Shown here one piece after another: positions 1 to 12,475 of a stretch of DNA of 64,000 bases. Both the position numbers and the translations under genes were made by a program. The first letter of the stretch is position 1; each line of letters starts with the position of its first letter. Where the stretch lies: assembly GCA_018398805.1 (NCBI GenBank), contig JAGFBZ010000851.1:556501-620500 (forward strand). The letters are read 5' to 3'. This DNA comes from Hirundichthys speculiger (lineage: Eukaryota; Chordata; Actinopteri; Beloniformes; Exocoetidae). The notes beneath the pieces were generated by a model. The model ran no database searches. It was not told the origin of the DNA and saw only the letters and a program-made list of their open reading frames with translations.

Positions 1-115
1 GTTTTTCGTAACGAGAGGCAATATTTTCCCTTTGAGGCGTTTAGTAACCTGAAAATTTCGTATGTAGAAACGTTGGTAAGTAGAGGTACCACCGTATATG
101 AAATGTCAGAATGGG
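1..115. mobile_element. Truncated right end of a composite transposon (mariner-like MITE inside an hAT-like element)
   Basis: Bases 1-115 match 60007-60125 closely, including the terminal-repeat motif ending in a TA (AAGTAGAGGTACCACYGTA) and the flank beyond it (ATATGAAATG...TCAGAAT). The fragment starts outside the window and stops at a G run. The matching flank means this is a second copy of the composite described at 58747-60181, not only of the MITE. Confidence 0.75.
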
Positions 116-133
116 GGGGGGGGGGGGGGGGGG
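113..133. repeat. Poly-G run (21 bp)
   Basis: An uninterrupted run of about 21 G marks the edge of the truncated transposon copy. The length is likely unreliable in sequencing. Confidence 0.9.
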
Positions 134-1792
134 ACTCATCTCTAATTAAGACTCAGGAGGCTGCTCATGAACTATCACTTTCACACTGGGATTCAAATGT
201 ATTAACGATGATGCTGCACCAGTTTGTAGTACAAACTCCAAACTGTTTGGTGTGTGAAGATGCAGTTTGGAAAACAGCCACAGGAAGTATAAAATAAACA
301 GAAAGCTCCTGATCTTCTTCTGTGGTAACATCTCTCACCAGTGAGCTGTTTTCTGGAGATGAAGCTGATAAATCTGAGAATAAAAGTGATGATTTTGTCC
401 CTGAAAGTAAAATATCTTGCTGACGTTTTAACATTTCTGACACAAAGACGAATCAAAGTGCTTCACAAAAGACATTAAAATGAAACAGAAAAAAATAATA
501 ACTTTAATAAAAGCAACATAAGAATGCAGTTAAACTACATAAAAATAGATTTAGTAATGAAATAAAGCTTGGATCAGTAACAAACATCACAGGAACAGAT
601 GGAGGGTCAAACTAAACTAAAGAACGTCTTTACAGGAAAACAGCTTTAAACCTGGTTAAAGACGTTTAACATCAACAGTTCCTTCATGTGTTGCAGCAGA
701 GCAGATCAATGTTTGGTTCTGACTGGACCATAAACATCTCAGAGCTACCAGGAGGTTAGATTGGACTCTGACCCAGATTATTGACTGATTTATAAACTAA
801 CAACGCTTTAAAGTCTGATCTGCAGGTAGCTGGTAGCCAGTGGAAGATCTCCTGTTCTCGGTTCTCCTGGTTCTGGTCAGAACTCTGGCAGCAGGGTTCT
901 GGATGGTCTGAAGACCCAGAGAGCTTGATGTCATCCAGAAGTGCTCTGCGCCAAACACTGACAGAGAGAGTCTGATGGACCAGAGTCATCTGGAGAAAGA
1001 TCCAGTAGATCTGGGTGTGATCTGCAGAGCTGCGGTCAGAACGTTGTCATCAGTCAGGTGTGTTGTGGCAGGAAAACATCTAAAACACGCAGAACAGGAT
1101 TGGATTCAGGATTGGAACTGTTCACAGCTGATGAAGAGGCTGGAGAACATTAAGACTCCACATGTCATGGAGATCAGCTCAGGTTTATGTGAGGAAACAA
1201 CTCCGAGGGTTTCAGGACAGACTTGGATCGGACTGGATACCTGGACACGACCAGCTTACAAGTCCAAAAGCACATTTTATATGACACCTTTTTGAATGTA
1301 CCGGTATTATTCTAGAAAGAAGAAGATGGTGAGACATACGTCTTTAAAGGAGCAGACTACCGAGCTTTGAAACGTTTCCTGTAGGACAGCAGGTGGCGCC
1401 GAGGAGCTGTGAAACCGGACCGGAACCTTCCATTACATGTTTTGCCAACCCTTGAGAGGATGTCGCTCTGATTTAGTTGCAGCCGCAGCAGAGAAACAAG
1501 CGCAGAGCCAGATGTTGGCCGTGACATCACTGCTGCTGGGACACCAGGGAACTGGTTTCACTGGTTTCACTGGTTTCACTGATGACAGGAAACACTGACA
1601 GCATCTGAACCTCAGCTGTCATGACGTCAGATGACTCGTGTTGGATTCCTGGTTCAACTGAACACGCGTGTGTTTAGTTTGTTTTGAGTGAAGATGAAGG
1701 TTCATCTTTATAATGGATCTCATTTAAACTGGTCACTTAACAAAGCTTCCAGAACTTTCACAGATCCGTCTGTCAGGGCTGGAGGCCACTGT
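134..1792. other. No gene seen
   Basis: Only short open frames without recognisable domains. The stretch around 660-1000 has the wording of dispersed teleost repeat DNA but could not be assigned to a family. Confidence 0.5.
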
Positions 1793-1812
1793 TCATCCAT
1801 CCATCCATCCAT

Positions 1813-1845
<33 letters not shown>

Positions 1846-2006
1846 ATCCATCAATCCATCAATCCATCCATCCATCATCCATCTATCTAGCTGTTCATCC
1901 ATCCATCCATCATCCATCTATCATCCATCATCCACCCATCATCCATCCATCCGTCCATCCATCCATCCCTCCATCGTTCCATCCATTCCTCCATCCCTCC
2001 ATCCCC
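1793..2006. repeat. (ATCC)n microsatellite
   Basis: About 210 bp of imperfect CATC/CCAT tetranucleotide repeats. The open frames here on both strands (repetitive His-Pro-Ser on +, Trp-Met-Asp on -) are translations of the repeat, not genes. A short CCAT run recurs at 3316-3333. Confidence 0.95.
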
Positions 2007-5000
2007 ACCTCCTCGTAGTCATGGTAATGGGAGTTACACCCTGGACGTGCCCCCAATTCTGAATTTTTCAGGCACCATTTAAAAAATAAAACTAAAGCTC
2101 AATGGGATGAAAAAGGTATCCAGGTAAATTCTGAGACAGAGATGATAATGCTGTAACTTTAAGGTTGCCTTTGTTATTACTGTCATGTGATCTGGATGTG
2201 ATCTGAAAACACAGAATCATCAGGCTTTTATCCCCAAAAATAAAACTTTAGGAACGTCTCCAGTCCAGTCGGATCACCATCTCTGCTCTCTTCACGTCAG
2301 CCTCAGATGTTATCGTGATGTAGGTGGAGAAACCGCCACATTTCTGATGAAGACGTCAGAGACTGGCTTACAACTGTCCTTCATTGATGAAGTCGCCTTC
2401 AATGGTCAGACCAGACTCAGACCAGGCTGAGGGTGTACTGCAGCAGGTGGGCCAGCAGGGGGAGCCGTCGCACAGCAAGTGAGATGAGCATGAGAGAACG
2501 AGGGAGGGCTGAGATAGTCGGTTCAAACCCAGGGATGAAAGCAAAGAGGGTCGTGGATGTGAAGAACCACGGCAGAGGGAAAGTTACATCCAGCATACAG
2601 TTCAGAAAACAAGATCTGTTATCAGCATGGCGGCGTTTAAAAACAGCGCTGAGACATGGGAAAGAGAGGAGTGGAGTTCAGTCTCTCTGAGGTGGATCCA
2701 GAGAAGTCTGAAGAGTTCACACAGACAAGCAGAGGTTTGGAAAATGCTGTGTTGCAGTTACAGGTTACTTCCAGTGCATCCACTTTGCATGATGGGAACT
2801 TGAAGCAGCCCGGATGCTGCAGTCAGGTCAGGCTGCAGGAAGCGAAGGGTTAACAGCTTCTCATTCAGGCGGCAGGCGTCCCGAGTGGATTAATGTGTGT
2901 GAAAGCATATGGAAGTGGTTATGATCGTAACACAGCGTGTTGTCTTCCTTCCTGGGGACCTTCGCTCGAGCCTAACCCTAACCCTAACCCAGACTTGAGA
3001 AAGTCTGAAAATTAGAGGGACAGCAGAGACATGTTAACTTTCACAACCCAGATCAGAGAAAAGCCTCCTCCAGAAGCTCTGAGCTGCCGTCTCAGGGTCT
3101 AAAACCTCTGAGGTCCTTCAGCCATCTACTGCTGTGAGATTCACGCTTTTAATGTTTTAAAACAGTCCATTCTTCACTGATAGTGTCACTACTGGAAGGC
3201 CTTTCAAAAATACTCAATAAATACTGCAAATAATAGTTGTTAGTCTGCACATTCCCCATATAAACAGATTCATTTCTGCCTTTTTCCTTGTTTTTATCTG
3301 TTGATTCAGAGCTGTCCATCCATCCATCCATCCAGAAGCTTTGTTGTGTCACGGTTCCTAACGGCTTCACGGCATCAACAATCAAAGCGGCTCTTGGTCT
3401 TTCACAGAGAGAGCAAACACGACAGCACGGCGCTTTGACATCACCACGGACGCTCGCACAACAGCTCCCTGTCCGCTCCTTCGGCCATGAAGTCGCCTCG
3501 CTGACGTCCTGCGATCTGCGCAGAGAGAAGCTTGTTTTGAGAATAATCAGCGTCAGCGTCTACAGATGGTAGATCCGGCCGCCATGACGGGCCACATGGG
3601 CCGAAGATAAGAGACCCCTGCAGGAGACTGGAGACTGTACAGACAGCTACGCCCCGCCAGACCGCTGTACCCCCAAATATCACCTAAATATTACGTAGGA
3701 CAGTGTCCCTGACAGATGAACCATCAGCTCATAGCAGCTGTTGCAGAAGTTGCTTCATGGAGAAACTCATTAACACCCAGAGGAGAGTTCGAGGTTACGT
3801 GTGATGTCAGCGCCTGCATGTGAAAGGTCCCGGAGGGATTCTCTGGCCTCCAGATCCAGTTTCCTGTCTATACCCGGTGGACCGACGCCTCTGTCACAAA
3901 ACACATTTGGATGGACTTAAGTGAAGTGTCAGAGGGACGACGGCACACAAACCTCAAACCGGTCCTTTCTTGCCTTTATAAGGAACTGAGGAAGAACACC
4001 ATCTCACATCCACGCTTTTCCTGCTCTTGCTTGTGTGGAGTCACCAGCTTTGGACAAACGAGGAGCAAAAAGACAAGCTGGAAATGGAAATTAGTGTCAA
4101 AACAAGTACAGATGACGTCAGTTTACTCCGACGAGATGAAAGAGAACCAGAGAAAGATTCAAAAACAGTGAAATCAGTTGGCCAACGGTGGTTCTGAGAA
4201 TCTGCACTGAGCTGCCATAGATGTCCATGAGGACACTGCTGGAGGTCCAGAGGACATAACCTCTGTCCCAGCTCAGGGCCTGAGTCCTTCAGAAGACTCA
4301 AAGGAAGTAAAGCCATGAAGCCAACAAAGGACTTCCTGTTGAGCTCAACCATGTTGGTCCTGTCATCGTCTCAGCAGATGTAGCCAGAAATGTTCACCTT
4401 CTTTTGTTTTTGAGTGGTTTGTATCCAGCCACCCTTATCTGGGTTCAGGTAGCGGAGACAACGGTCCAAACACCTGTCCTTGGACCTCCTTCTCTCCAGC
4501 TACCTGCTCAGCTCTACTGGGGACACATCAAGGCGTTTCTGAGCAGGTGAGAGACATAATCGATCTAGAGAGTCCCGGATTTGCCTCAGCACCGCTTCTC
4601 GGTAGATGCATCACCTTCCCAGAATGCATCAGCTGGTGTCTGTAGCACCTGAACTGGCCTAGTTTGTTTTGGAGGAGCCGTGACCAAACGCTGGGATCAC
4701 CTAAGACGACTGAGCGGTTCCCCCCACCCCTAAGGGATCATCCTGCCACGCTGCAGATGTGGTCCTCTGAAGTCCAGGTGCAGATCAAGCTGGCCCCGCC
4801 CCCTTTACATGTGGTTCAGCTCACAAAGAAGCATCCTCCAGTTGTCTCTGTCGCCGTGGCAGCTGACAGTTATCTGATTGGCTCAGGAAGGTGAGCAATG
4901 ACAGCAGAGTGAGCGGGGAGCAGGGCAGCACGAGGCCAAACAGGGTGCTCACCTGAGCACACAGAAAATAGAGGATTTAGGTTTTGAGATCGAAGTAAAA

Positions 5001-5049
5001 CGACTGTCGTGGTGCTTGATAAACATGAATTTGGGTCATAATTGAGTAA
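2007..5049. other. No gene seen; one short telomere-like tract
   Basis: No conserved coding frame. Positions 2971-2990 hold about three tandem CCCTAA units, an interstitial telomere-like tract too short to imply a chromosome fusion. Confidence 0.5.
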
Positions 5050-5730
5050 TACGGAACCTTTAAAGGGTTTGAAGGCCCTCATCATGCTGGAGGTTTACAG
5101 TACAGGATCCTGTCTGGGGCTCCAGGATCACCCTGTTCCTGGTTTCTGGTCCATTCAGAGGTGGACCTGCTGGTGTTCTTCAGACCATCGTCCTGCTGCA
5201 GAACCAGGTGTTCTTGAGCTTCAGGTCAGGAACTGATGGATGTTCTCCTTCAGGATCTCCTGGTAGAGAGCAGAACTCATGGCTCCATCAGTTCCAGCAG
5301 GTGGTCCAGGTCTTGGAGCAGCAGAGCAGCTCCAGACCATCACACTACCACCACCGTGTTTGACTGTGATGTTCTCTTTCTGAAATGCTGTTAGTTTTAC
5401 TCCAGAACAGGATGCACACCTTCCAGAAAGTTCATCTTTGGTCTCGTCAGTCCTCAGAATATTTACCCAGAAGTCCTGTGGATCATCCAGGTGTCTTCTG
5501 GGTCTTTGTGTTGTTTCTGGTCAGCAGTGGTTCTGGTCTTGGGACTCTGTCATGGGTCCAGTCTCTCTCTGATGGTTGAATCATGAACTCTGACCTTCAC
5601 TGAGGCCAGTGAGGCTGCAGAGCTCCAGGTGTTGTTCCAGGAGGTCACAGAAGAACCCAGAAGAACACCTGCAGAGCTCCAGGTGTTCTTCTGGGTTCTT
5701 CTGGGACCTCCTGGATGCCATCAGCCTGTC
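5050..5730 (-). pseudogene. Tc1/mariner transposase fossil
   Basis: Read on the minus strand, scattered peptides match Tc1-family transposase in the right order: a HLDDPQDFW...TDETK segment (around 5440-5510, the second catalytic Asp region), VKHGGGSVMVW (5332-5364) and ALYQEILKEN (5242-5271). Frames are broken by indels and stops, and no terminal inverted repeats were found. An old inactive copy. Confidence 0.75.
5640..5712. repeat. Long near-perfect inverted repeat (hairpin)
   Basis: Arms of about 32 bp, beginning GGAGGTC and ending AACACCTG, are inverted around a spacer of about 8 bp with one mismatch (ACAG versus CCAG). It sits at the edge of the Tc1 fossil. Confidence 0.8.
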
Positions 5731-7024
5731 ACGGCTCCCAGCTGTCTCCTCTGCAGTTAAAGACTTCAAAGTTAAAGTTTAAAACCGTTTTTAGCGGCGA
5801 GGAGCCGCTGCAGCAAACAGGGAGACTTTGGCGAACATCCAGTCAAGCTGTCAAAGCGATGCTCTGCGGTTCTGAACATGTCAGACTGGTGGCTGAGGAG
5901 GCGACGGGAGATGATGATGAACACGCCAGAAAATGTCAAAGCAGCCTGTAAACCACACAAACAACACAAACGAGTTGTCTTCTAAATATAAGAGGCTCCG
6001 TGAGGGCGTGTTGTGTTTGGTGGGCCGGCCGGGTTCTGCTGCACAGTCATAATTCAGGCTGTTTATTTGGTTTGGATGGCGACCCACGCAGCCCATCCAG
6101 ACTTCAGAGCTAAAAGTGTCCTCGCTCTGAATCACAGCATCTATTTTCAGCCTGCCTTCAGTCCCTGCTAATGAGGACGGGTTTGTTGAGGAGAACTAGG
6201 AGGAGAACACTGACCGACACACATGGCTGACATCTCCACGGACTGGAGAGGCTGTTGTCCTCATGGTCACCACACATTCGGTCATGGTTTCTTTTTGATG
6301 AAGGTGTTGGAGCCAGTCAGGGTCAGATCTGGAGGCTCAGTGGGAAAGCATCTCTGCCTGGATCCACATCTGGATCATCTGGTTGTCCTGCTCGTTCTGC
6401 TGAACAGAAACATATTTTATTCACAACAGAACTTATAAAAACATATCAGACATTTAAACTGAAGAACTGTACGGTATTGAGAAGAAAGTAATTTCATTTT
6501 GAATTTGATTTCCAGCTGTTAAGTCTCCTGTCCTCCTCCAGCAACAGTCCTTGAGTGTCTGGGAGCTCAGGAGACCAGCTGATGGAGTTTACGGGAGGCC
6601 CAGACACTTGACCACAGAGCTATGATTTTGTAATGGATGCAGCATTTACTTGCTTAAAGATGCAAAGAACTTTCCTGAAAAAGACATTTTCTGCACAGGA
6701 GGATGTCCAAACATGTATGTACCCTAGACTGTATAAAAAGTACCGGACAAATCCCCTGTGACATCACCCGTAGGTTTTGTGAAGACTGCTTTTGAAGCCT
6801 CAGCTCTTATTGGCTGGAGCTGATCCCAATAAACTCTGGTTAATAGGCAAGAGGACTGACGAGGCCTGGAAGATGATTGGAGCACACCCACCTTAGCTCA
6901 GTTACCATGACTTAACGATTTCTGCTTGGCTGGGAGGTCTTATGAGAACCTGTAATGCTAGCAAGTGTTTTTTTACTTTAATTCTGATCAAATATGTCTG
7001 AACATCCTCATTTGAGATGGTCAA
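5731..7024. other. No gene seen
   Basis: No recognisable coding frame or terminal-repeat element. 6700-7024 directly precedes the 28-bp minisatellite and may belong to the same repeat unit. Confidence 0.45.
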
Positions 7025-7972
7025 TAGAAGAACTGCAGCCTCTAGTGGTTGATAGTGGAACTGCAGCCTCTAGTGGTCGGTAGAGGAACTGCAGTCTCTA
7101 GTGGTCGATAGAGGAACTGCAGCCTCTAGTGGCCAGTAGAGGAACTGCAGCCTCTAGTGGTCGGTAGAGGAACTGCAGCCTCTAGTGGTCGGTAGAGGAA
7201 TTGCAGCCTCTAGCGGTCGGTAGAGAAACTGCAGCCTCTAGCGGTCGGCAGAGGAACTGCAGCCTCTAGCGGTCGGTAGAGGAACTGCAGTCTCTAGTGG
7301 TCGGTAGCGGTCGGTAGAGGGACTGCAGCCTCTAGCGGTCAGTAGAGGAACTGCAGCCTCTAGCGGTCAGTAGAGGAACTGCAGCCTCTAGCGGTCAGAA
7401 GAGGAACTGCAGCCTCTAGTGGTCAGTAGAGGAAATGCAGCCTCTAGCGGTCGGTAGAGGGACTGCAGCCTCTAGCGGTCGGTAGAGGAACTGCAGTCTC
7501 TAGTGGTCAGTAGAGGAACTGCAGTCTCTAGTGGTCGGTAGAGGAACTGTAGCCTCTAGTGGTCAGTAGAGGAACTGCAGCCTCTAGTGGTCAGTAGAGG
7601 AACTGCAGCCTCTAGTGGTCGGTAGAGGAACTGCATCCTCTAGTGGTCAGTAGAGGAATTGCAGCCTCTAGTGGTCGGTAGAGGGACTGCAGCCTCTAGT
7701 GGTCGGTAGAGGAACTGCAGCCTCTAGTGGTCAGTAGAGGAATCGCAGTCTCTAGTGGTCGGTAGAGAAACTGCAGCCTCTAGTGGTCGGTAGAGGAACC
7801 GCAGCCTCTAGTGGCTGGTAGAGGAACTGCAGCCTCTGGTGGTCGGTAGAGGGACTGCAGCCTCTAGTGGTCGGTAGAGGAACTGCAGCCTCTAGTGGTC
7901 AGTAGAGGAACTGCAGTCTCTAGTCGTCAGTAGAGGAACCGCAGCCTCTAGTGGTTAGTAGAGGAACTGCGG
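7025..7972 (+). repeat. 28-bp minisatellite, array 1 (about 33 copies)
   Basis: Tandem units of about 28 bp with core AACTGCAGCCTCTAGTGG then TCGGTAGAGG, with point variants (AGYGGT, GACTGCAG). Within each unit CCTCTA and TAGAGG can pair around an 8-nt loop, and CTGCAG is palindromic. No unique spacers, so not a CRISPR. The same unit occurs reverse-complemented at 35444-37438. Confidence 0.97.
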
Positions 7973-8664
7973 TCTGAATGTCGCTCCCTGGTTTGTTCTT
8001 ACTATCAGCTGTTTGAATTGAGCTTAATGGTTTTAAAATTTCAATTTTCCAAGAGGAGAAAATTTTCCACTTTGCTTTAGTTCATGTCAAAAGAGAAGTC
8101 GGTGAATTTTTCTGTGGTCATGTTCGTGCCACATTTGTTGTCGTTCTTGTCATAAACGAGCTTTAACCATGTATTTGTGGAGCCGACTGATCTGATTGGT
8201 TCTTCTAACTTTCTTCTGTAGTTGTTCCTGAGTCCAGAGAGGTTTCAGACCTTTTCATCCCCAGTCACCATAAAGACCTGTAGATGTTCCTCTGTGTTTC
8301 TCTCACCTTTCCAGCTGTTAGTTGCTTGTGTCCCAACGTTTTTGAGCTTCATTACAGCCATCAAATTCAAAACTAGACAATATTGTTCATGTTAAGATGC
8401 AGAATCACGACTGGTTAGAAGTTTAGTATGTGGATGCGACTAACTCATTCAGTCCAGACCAGATGGAGGAAAACTGGTCACTGGTTCAGGAAAAAAAAGG
8501 AAGGAAGCTCCACCTGAGAGGCGTGAACGTACTTAACACACACGCTTATACAAGAACGACTCGTGTGTTTGGATGTCAGCTGCTGTTATCACCAGATACC
8601 AGTCATGAGTGTCCAAACGCTCCAGTGGTGCTGGTCTCATGGGCCTGCAGGGTCTGAAGCAGAT
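7973..8664. other. No gene seen
   Basis: Unique-looking sequence with no conserved coding frame. Confidence 0.45.
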
Positions 8665-8672
8665 CTCTAGAT

Positions 8673-9578
8673 TAGTGGTTGTCAACTGGTGGGTTGCGAC
8701 CCAAAAGTGGGTCGCAGACCCATTTTCAGTGAGTCGTGGGCCTTTGCCTGGGGAGGGAAATGCTAAAAAAAAAAAAAATAAAACGTGTCATTCATACTCC
8801 TCAACAGCAGATGGCGATAATGTCCTGTAATGTGAGTTGACACCTACCAGTTCACACCATAGAAAAAGACCTGCAAAGTTTGTTTCCATATGTTGAGCAG
8901 GTGAAGCACAGATACAACGAAGAATATATGAGATATGGATTTTCTTATCTTGAAGACAAAGGTCAGTGAGTGGTTATTCAGCTAAAACTATATATTTTGA
9001 GTTCTTTTTGAAACTACTGCTCAGTGGTTGCACTGTTTTATTTCATGTTTGTGCATAAAAGCACTGTTGAGTCTTAAAAATGGCTGTTACTGAAATGTTC
9101 TGATTGTTATGTCAGCCTAATGATTAATGCTTAAATAAGTGACTAGATAGTTTTGATAGGAAATTGTTATATATTCAAGAAGTCCGTACTCAGCAAAAGC
9201 TACATATTTGAGTTCTTTTTTAAACTACTGCTAAGTGGTTGCACTTTTTTATTTCATGTTTGTGCATGTTGAGTCTGTTAAAAAAGGCTGAAGTTACTGA
9301 AGTGAAGTGTTTTGGATTTAATTAAAATGCAGCTAATTGAGCATCAAAGGGAATATTTCCCACTTGAAGTCATTTTGGTTTTTGCCGTTTTGGTTCACCA
9401 ATAAAATTATTTTTTTGTGTTGGCATTCTGTGATATTCTATTCTACTCTCTCCGATTCAAACTGCACGATCTTTTCATTCAATAAATTTGAGAAGTTGGA
9501 AATTTTCCTTGATTTGGGTTGCGGCTTGTCATTAAGGGTGATGGTGGGTCCTTAAGCCAGACTAGTTGAGAACCACTG
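8673..9578 (+). mobile_element. hAT-type DNA transposon remnant, copy A1
   Basis: The ends are inverted: TAGTGGTTGTCAACTGGTGG at left, and GTTGAGAACCACTG at right. Flanks of 8 bp share a TCTAGA core (8665-8672 CTCTAGAT, 9579-9586 GTCTAGAC), as expected for hAT insertion. Around 8898-8969 a short frame reads KHRYNEEYMRYGFSYLEDKG, resembling the N-terminal region of ZBED5/FAM200-like hAT transposases. Otherwise no coding capacity. Related sequence is in kif11 intron 12 (50340-53627). Confidence 0.8.
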
Positions 9579-9603
9579 GTCTAGACTACACCATCATCTA
9601 TCA

Positions 9604-9646
9604 CCAGTCCCACAGCTGGATCAGCGTGATCCAGCTGTGGGACTGG
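9604..9646. repeat. Perfect 20-bp inverted repeat, 3-bp spacer
   Basis: CCAGTCCCACAGCTGGATCA, then GCG, then its exact reverse complement. It could extrude as a cruciform. It lies 25 bp outside the hAT copy A1. Confidence 0.95.
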
Positions 9647-9946
9647 AGAGACGCTCCCACGTGACCTTCTGACCCCAGAGGGCTGAAGAGCTTCGCTCCA
9701 GGAAGCAGGGAGTGGAGACGACGTCACGTCAGCCTGGAGTTGAGCCTGGTTCAGGTGTCCTGCAGGTGAGGTTGGCTGCAGGTGAGCTCTGAGGTCAGTA
9801 GAGGAGGACCAAAATGCTGTTCCTTCTTCTCAACCTCATTAAATTCATTAAAAGTCAGAGGCGCAACAGTCCATGCTTGTCAGCACGTCTTCATTTCAGA
9901 AACTCTTCAACATCTTCTCCTGGGGACTCGTCCTTGTCCTCTTTGG

Positions 9947-10306
9947 TCAGGACCAGGGGCTCGTTCCCCGTCGTTGTCCTGTTGGACCCGGGTCAGTGAT
10001 GCTGAGCTTCCTGTCTCTGGGCAGGACGTATCCCTCCAGGATGAACGGTCCGGTCTGATGGAGCTGTCCTGCTGTGGTGGACCACTCATGGGGGGACGTG
10101 TGGAGGACTCCATCAGTGAGGACAGTTACCGTGGTTTCTGGGTCTCCATCATTAACCAGGATCTGTTCTGTAAACCAGCGGTCTACCCTCTGGATAAATG
10201 TGTTCATGGTGACTTTAGGAGGACTGAACTTCTGTGGAAATCTACAGATGTTTCCTGGACTGTCTGAAGGAGCGTCTAACTGCTGAAAGATGCTGGTGTC
10301 TCCTGA
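9947..10306 (-). CDS. Unrecognised open frame, 119 codons stop-to-stop
   Basis: The minus strand is open from just after a TGA at 10307-10309 to a stop at 9947-9949, with an internal ATG at 10205-10207 (MNTFIQRVDRWFTEQ...). Composition looks protein-like rather than repeat-like, but I do not recognise a family, and no convincing splice acceptor, donor or promoter was identified. It may be an exon of an unannotated gene, a retroelement remnant, or chance. Confidence 0.15.
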   Translation of the reverse strand, partial: SGDTSIFQQLDAPSDSPGNICRFPQKFSPPKVTMNTFIQRVDRWFTEQILVNDGDPETTVTVLTDGVLHTSPHEWSTTAGQLHQTGPFILEGYVLPRDRKLSITDPGPTGQRRGTSPWS

Positions 10307-10529
10307 TCAGCTGATCTGTTTTCTAACAGCATCTGTAAAACATTCCTCACAGATAAGATCATCAATGTTCAGACCTTCAGCTGACCTCTGTGGTGCTGAT
10401 TTCATTTTTCCTGCAACACTGAAATCTTTTTCTCTGGTTTCGTTGACAGCGTTAATCCTTCAGTCTCCAGAACGAGTCCTGCTGATGAGCTTTTTTTCGC
10501 CGTTGTTCTTAAAAGCTTTTCATTCGGTC

Positions 10530-10790
10530 GTTCCCTGTGAGTTTGATTAAACTAACTGGTCCCAGTCCTTTTAAACGTGCCGCTGGTCAACCGCTGCTGC
10601 AGAAGTCCAACCTGCTCCTGAAAGCTACAGGCCAGTTTCTAAACCTCCCTTTATTTTTTCAAATCAAAGATTTGTCTTTGATAAATTTCAGTCAGGTTTA
10701 TGAGTCAGATCCAGCTGCTCTAATCAGGATGAGAAACGAAGACCTGATGGCAGCTGAGTCTGCTCATTTCTCTGCATTTGTTCTGTTTTT
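10530..10790 (+). pseudogene. Degenerate LINE reverse-transcriptase fragment
   Basis: Conceptual peptides around PLLQKSNLLLKATGQFLNLP and, further on in another frame, FQSGF-like and ESAH-like pieces resemble the fingers-palm region (PLLKKSNLDP...NYRPISNLPF...FQSGF) of teleost LINE reverse transcriptases. Frames are broken and no ends are visible. Weak call. Confidence 0.3.
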
Positions 10791-11415
10791 GTTTTTTTTT
10801 TGTGTCTGCATTTACATTCAGGTTTAGTGCCATTGTCTAGCAAAACCATCTAGTATTTATATGCTGTTTAATCTTATAGCAGACTGTTTTTTTTGTGGGC
10901 GTGTGAAGGGTGAATGTGTCCTTCAGTCCTCTCTGGCAGTAAATTCTAACATCTTTATTAACATCTTAAATCCTGATTTTTGTCAGAGAGGACTAAAAAC
11001 ACCAGCAGTGAAACATTTAAAGACAAGACAGTTAAAGAGACAGGACAGTGGGGGTGTGGTGTGTACTCGGGTTGTGAAGTGTGGGGGGTGTTGTGTAGTG
11101 CGATTGTTCTTTCGGATTGAAGCTCAGCGTTTGTTGGACCTGAATGGACATTTAATCCTGGACCGGTCCATGTCCTGTCCCACTGACAGGAGCGTTTCTG
11201 TGTCCATCAGACTCCTGGGACCAGTTTATTTACTTTGCTGACTCTTGGACACCTAATTTCCTACCATCTAACTTAACGCTGATGGTGTCCAGCTTCTCTG
11301 CTCTTCCAGTCTGACTGGTCCCCCCAGAGTTCAACAGCTGTTTAACCGCCATCAAGTCCAGGTTAGTCTATTATTTTTGCTCCTGACAGCTCCATCCCAG
11401 CAGCCAATCAGACGT
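10791..11415. other. No gene seen
   Basis: Nothing recognisable; a short GT-rich stretch at 11045-11100. Confidence 0.4.
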
Positions 11416-12277
11416 GGTGTTTATAGGCCTGCACGATAACTATCGGGCTGATAACAGGAAATTATGACGTCATCCCGATAGGTCCGATATCACGACGAAT
11501 AGCCCCGATAACGTATATATTTTTGTCAACACGGCAGTGCCTCGCTCCCTCTGCGTCTTAAATGACCGGCAGTGAATGTTATGTTCAAGTGACGTCGGCA
11601 TAATCAGAAAAACGATTTCTCAATAAGGAAAATCAAGAATACCCCCTCATGCCAGAAAACAACTTGTTAACTCGGTCATAATTTTGGTAGTAGCTGACTT
11701 TAATTGATATTCGCAGTATTCTCCCACATTTTACACATAGAAAAAAGAAAAAAATAGAAAAGGCCATAAGAACGACAAGCAAACGAGGGAACAGAGGAAT
11801 TTACGTTACACCTTGAATGCAGCATTGCGGAACAGTGCGCTGAAAAAAAAAACATGACGGCGATGGTGTAGAACTTCGTTAAAGTTTCAGATGATAATAG
11901 TTCGCTGGTTATTTGTGACAAATGCTCCAAGCGAAGAAGGAAAAAATAGCACAAGCTTTAATACGTCAAACCCAATCAGCCACCTGAAACATAACCATCG
12001 CTTCCATGGAGTTTTGAAATCGTGCTAACGTAAGCTAAAATGAGCTAGCCAGCAGCAGGTCAACCCCTCTCCTCTCCTATCCATCATCTCTCTCATCTAA
12101 AGCTTCCATGAGATTTTAAAAAAAGAAAATCTACCAAACCTCATTTACTTTAATTAAAGGCATTCATTTGAATGGAACCACAAGCCAAAATCCTTTAAAC
12201 GTAATTTTCTGTTACTATGGAGTGCACTTTTTCAGTTTATTAACACAGACAAGTCTAACTTGTGTCGGTACATTATG

Positions 12278-12382
12278 CAGTGGCGCCAGCATAAAAAAAA
12301 TCTGATGGTGGCTAGTAGGTGGCAAGGCAAATTCTTAGGGTGGCATACCCAACCAAAAAAATAAATAAATAAATAAATAATA

Positions 12383-12475
<93 letters not shown>

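Noticed and set aside
2971..2990. Interstitial telomere as sign of chromosome fusion
   Set aside because: Only about three CCCTAA units; such short tracts are common, and another partial one occurs in a MITE near 47748.
7025..7972. Possible CRISPR array
   Set aside because: Units are contiguous with no unique spacers and the genome is vertebrate; it is a minisatellite. The same applies to the arrays at 15066 and 35444.
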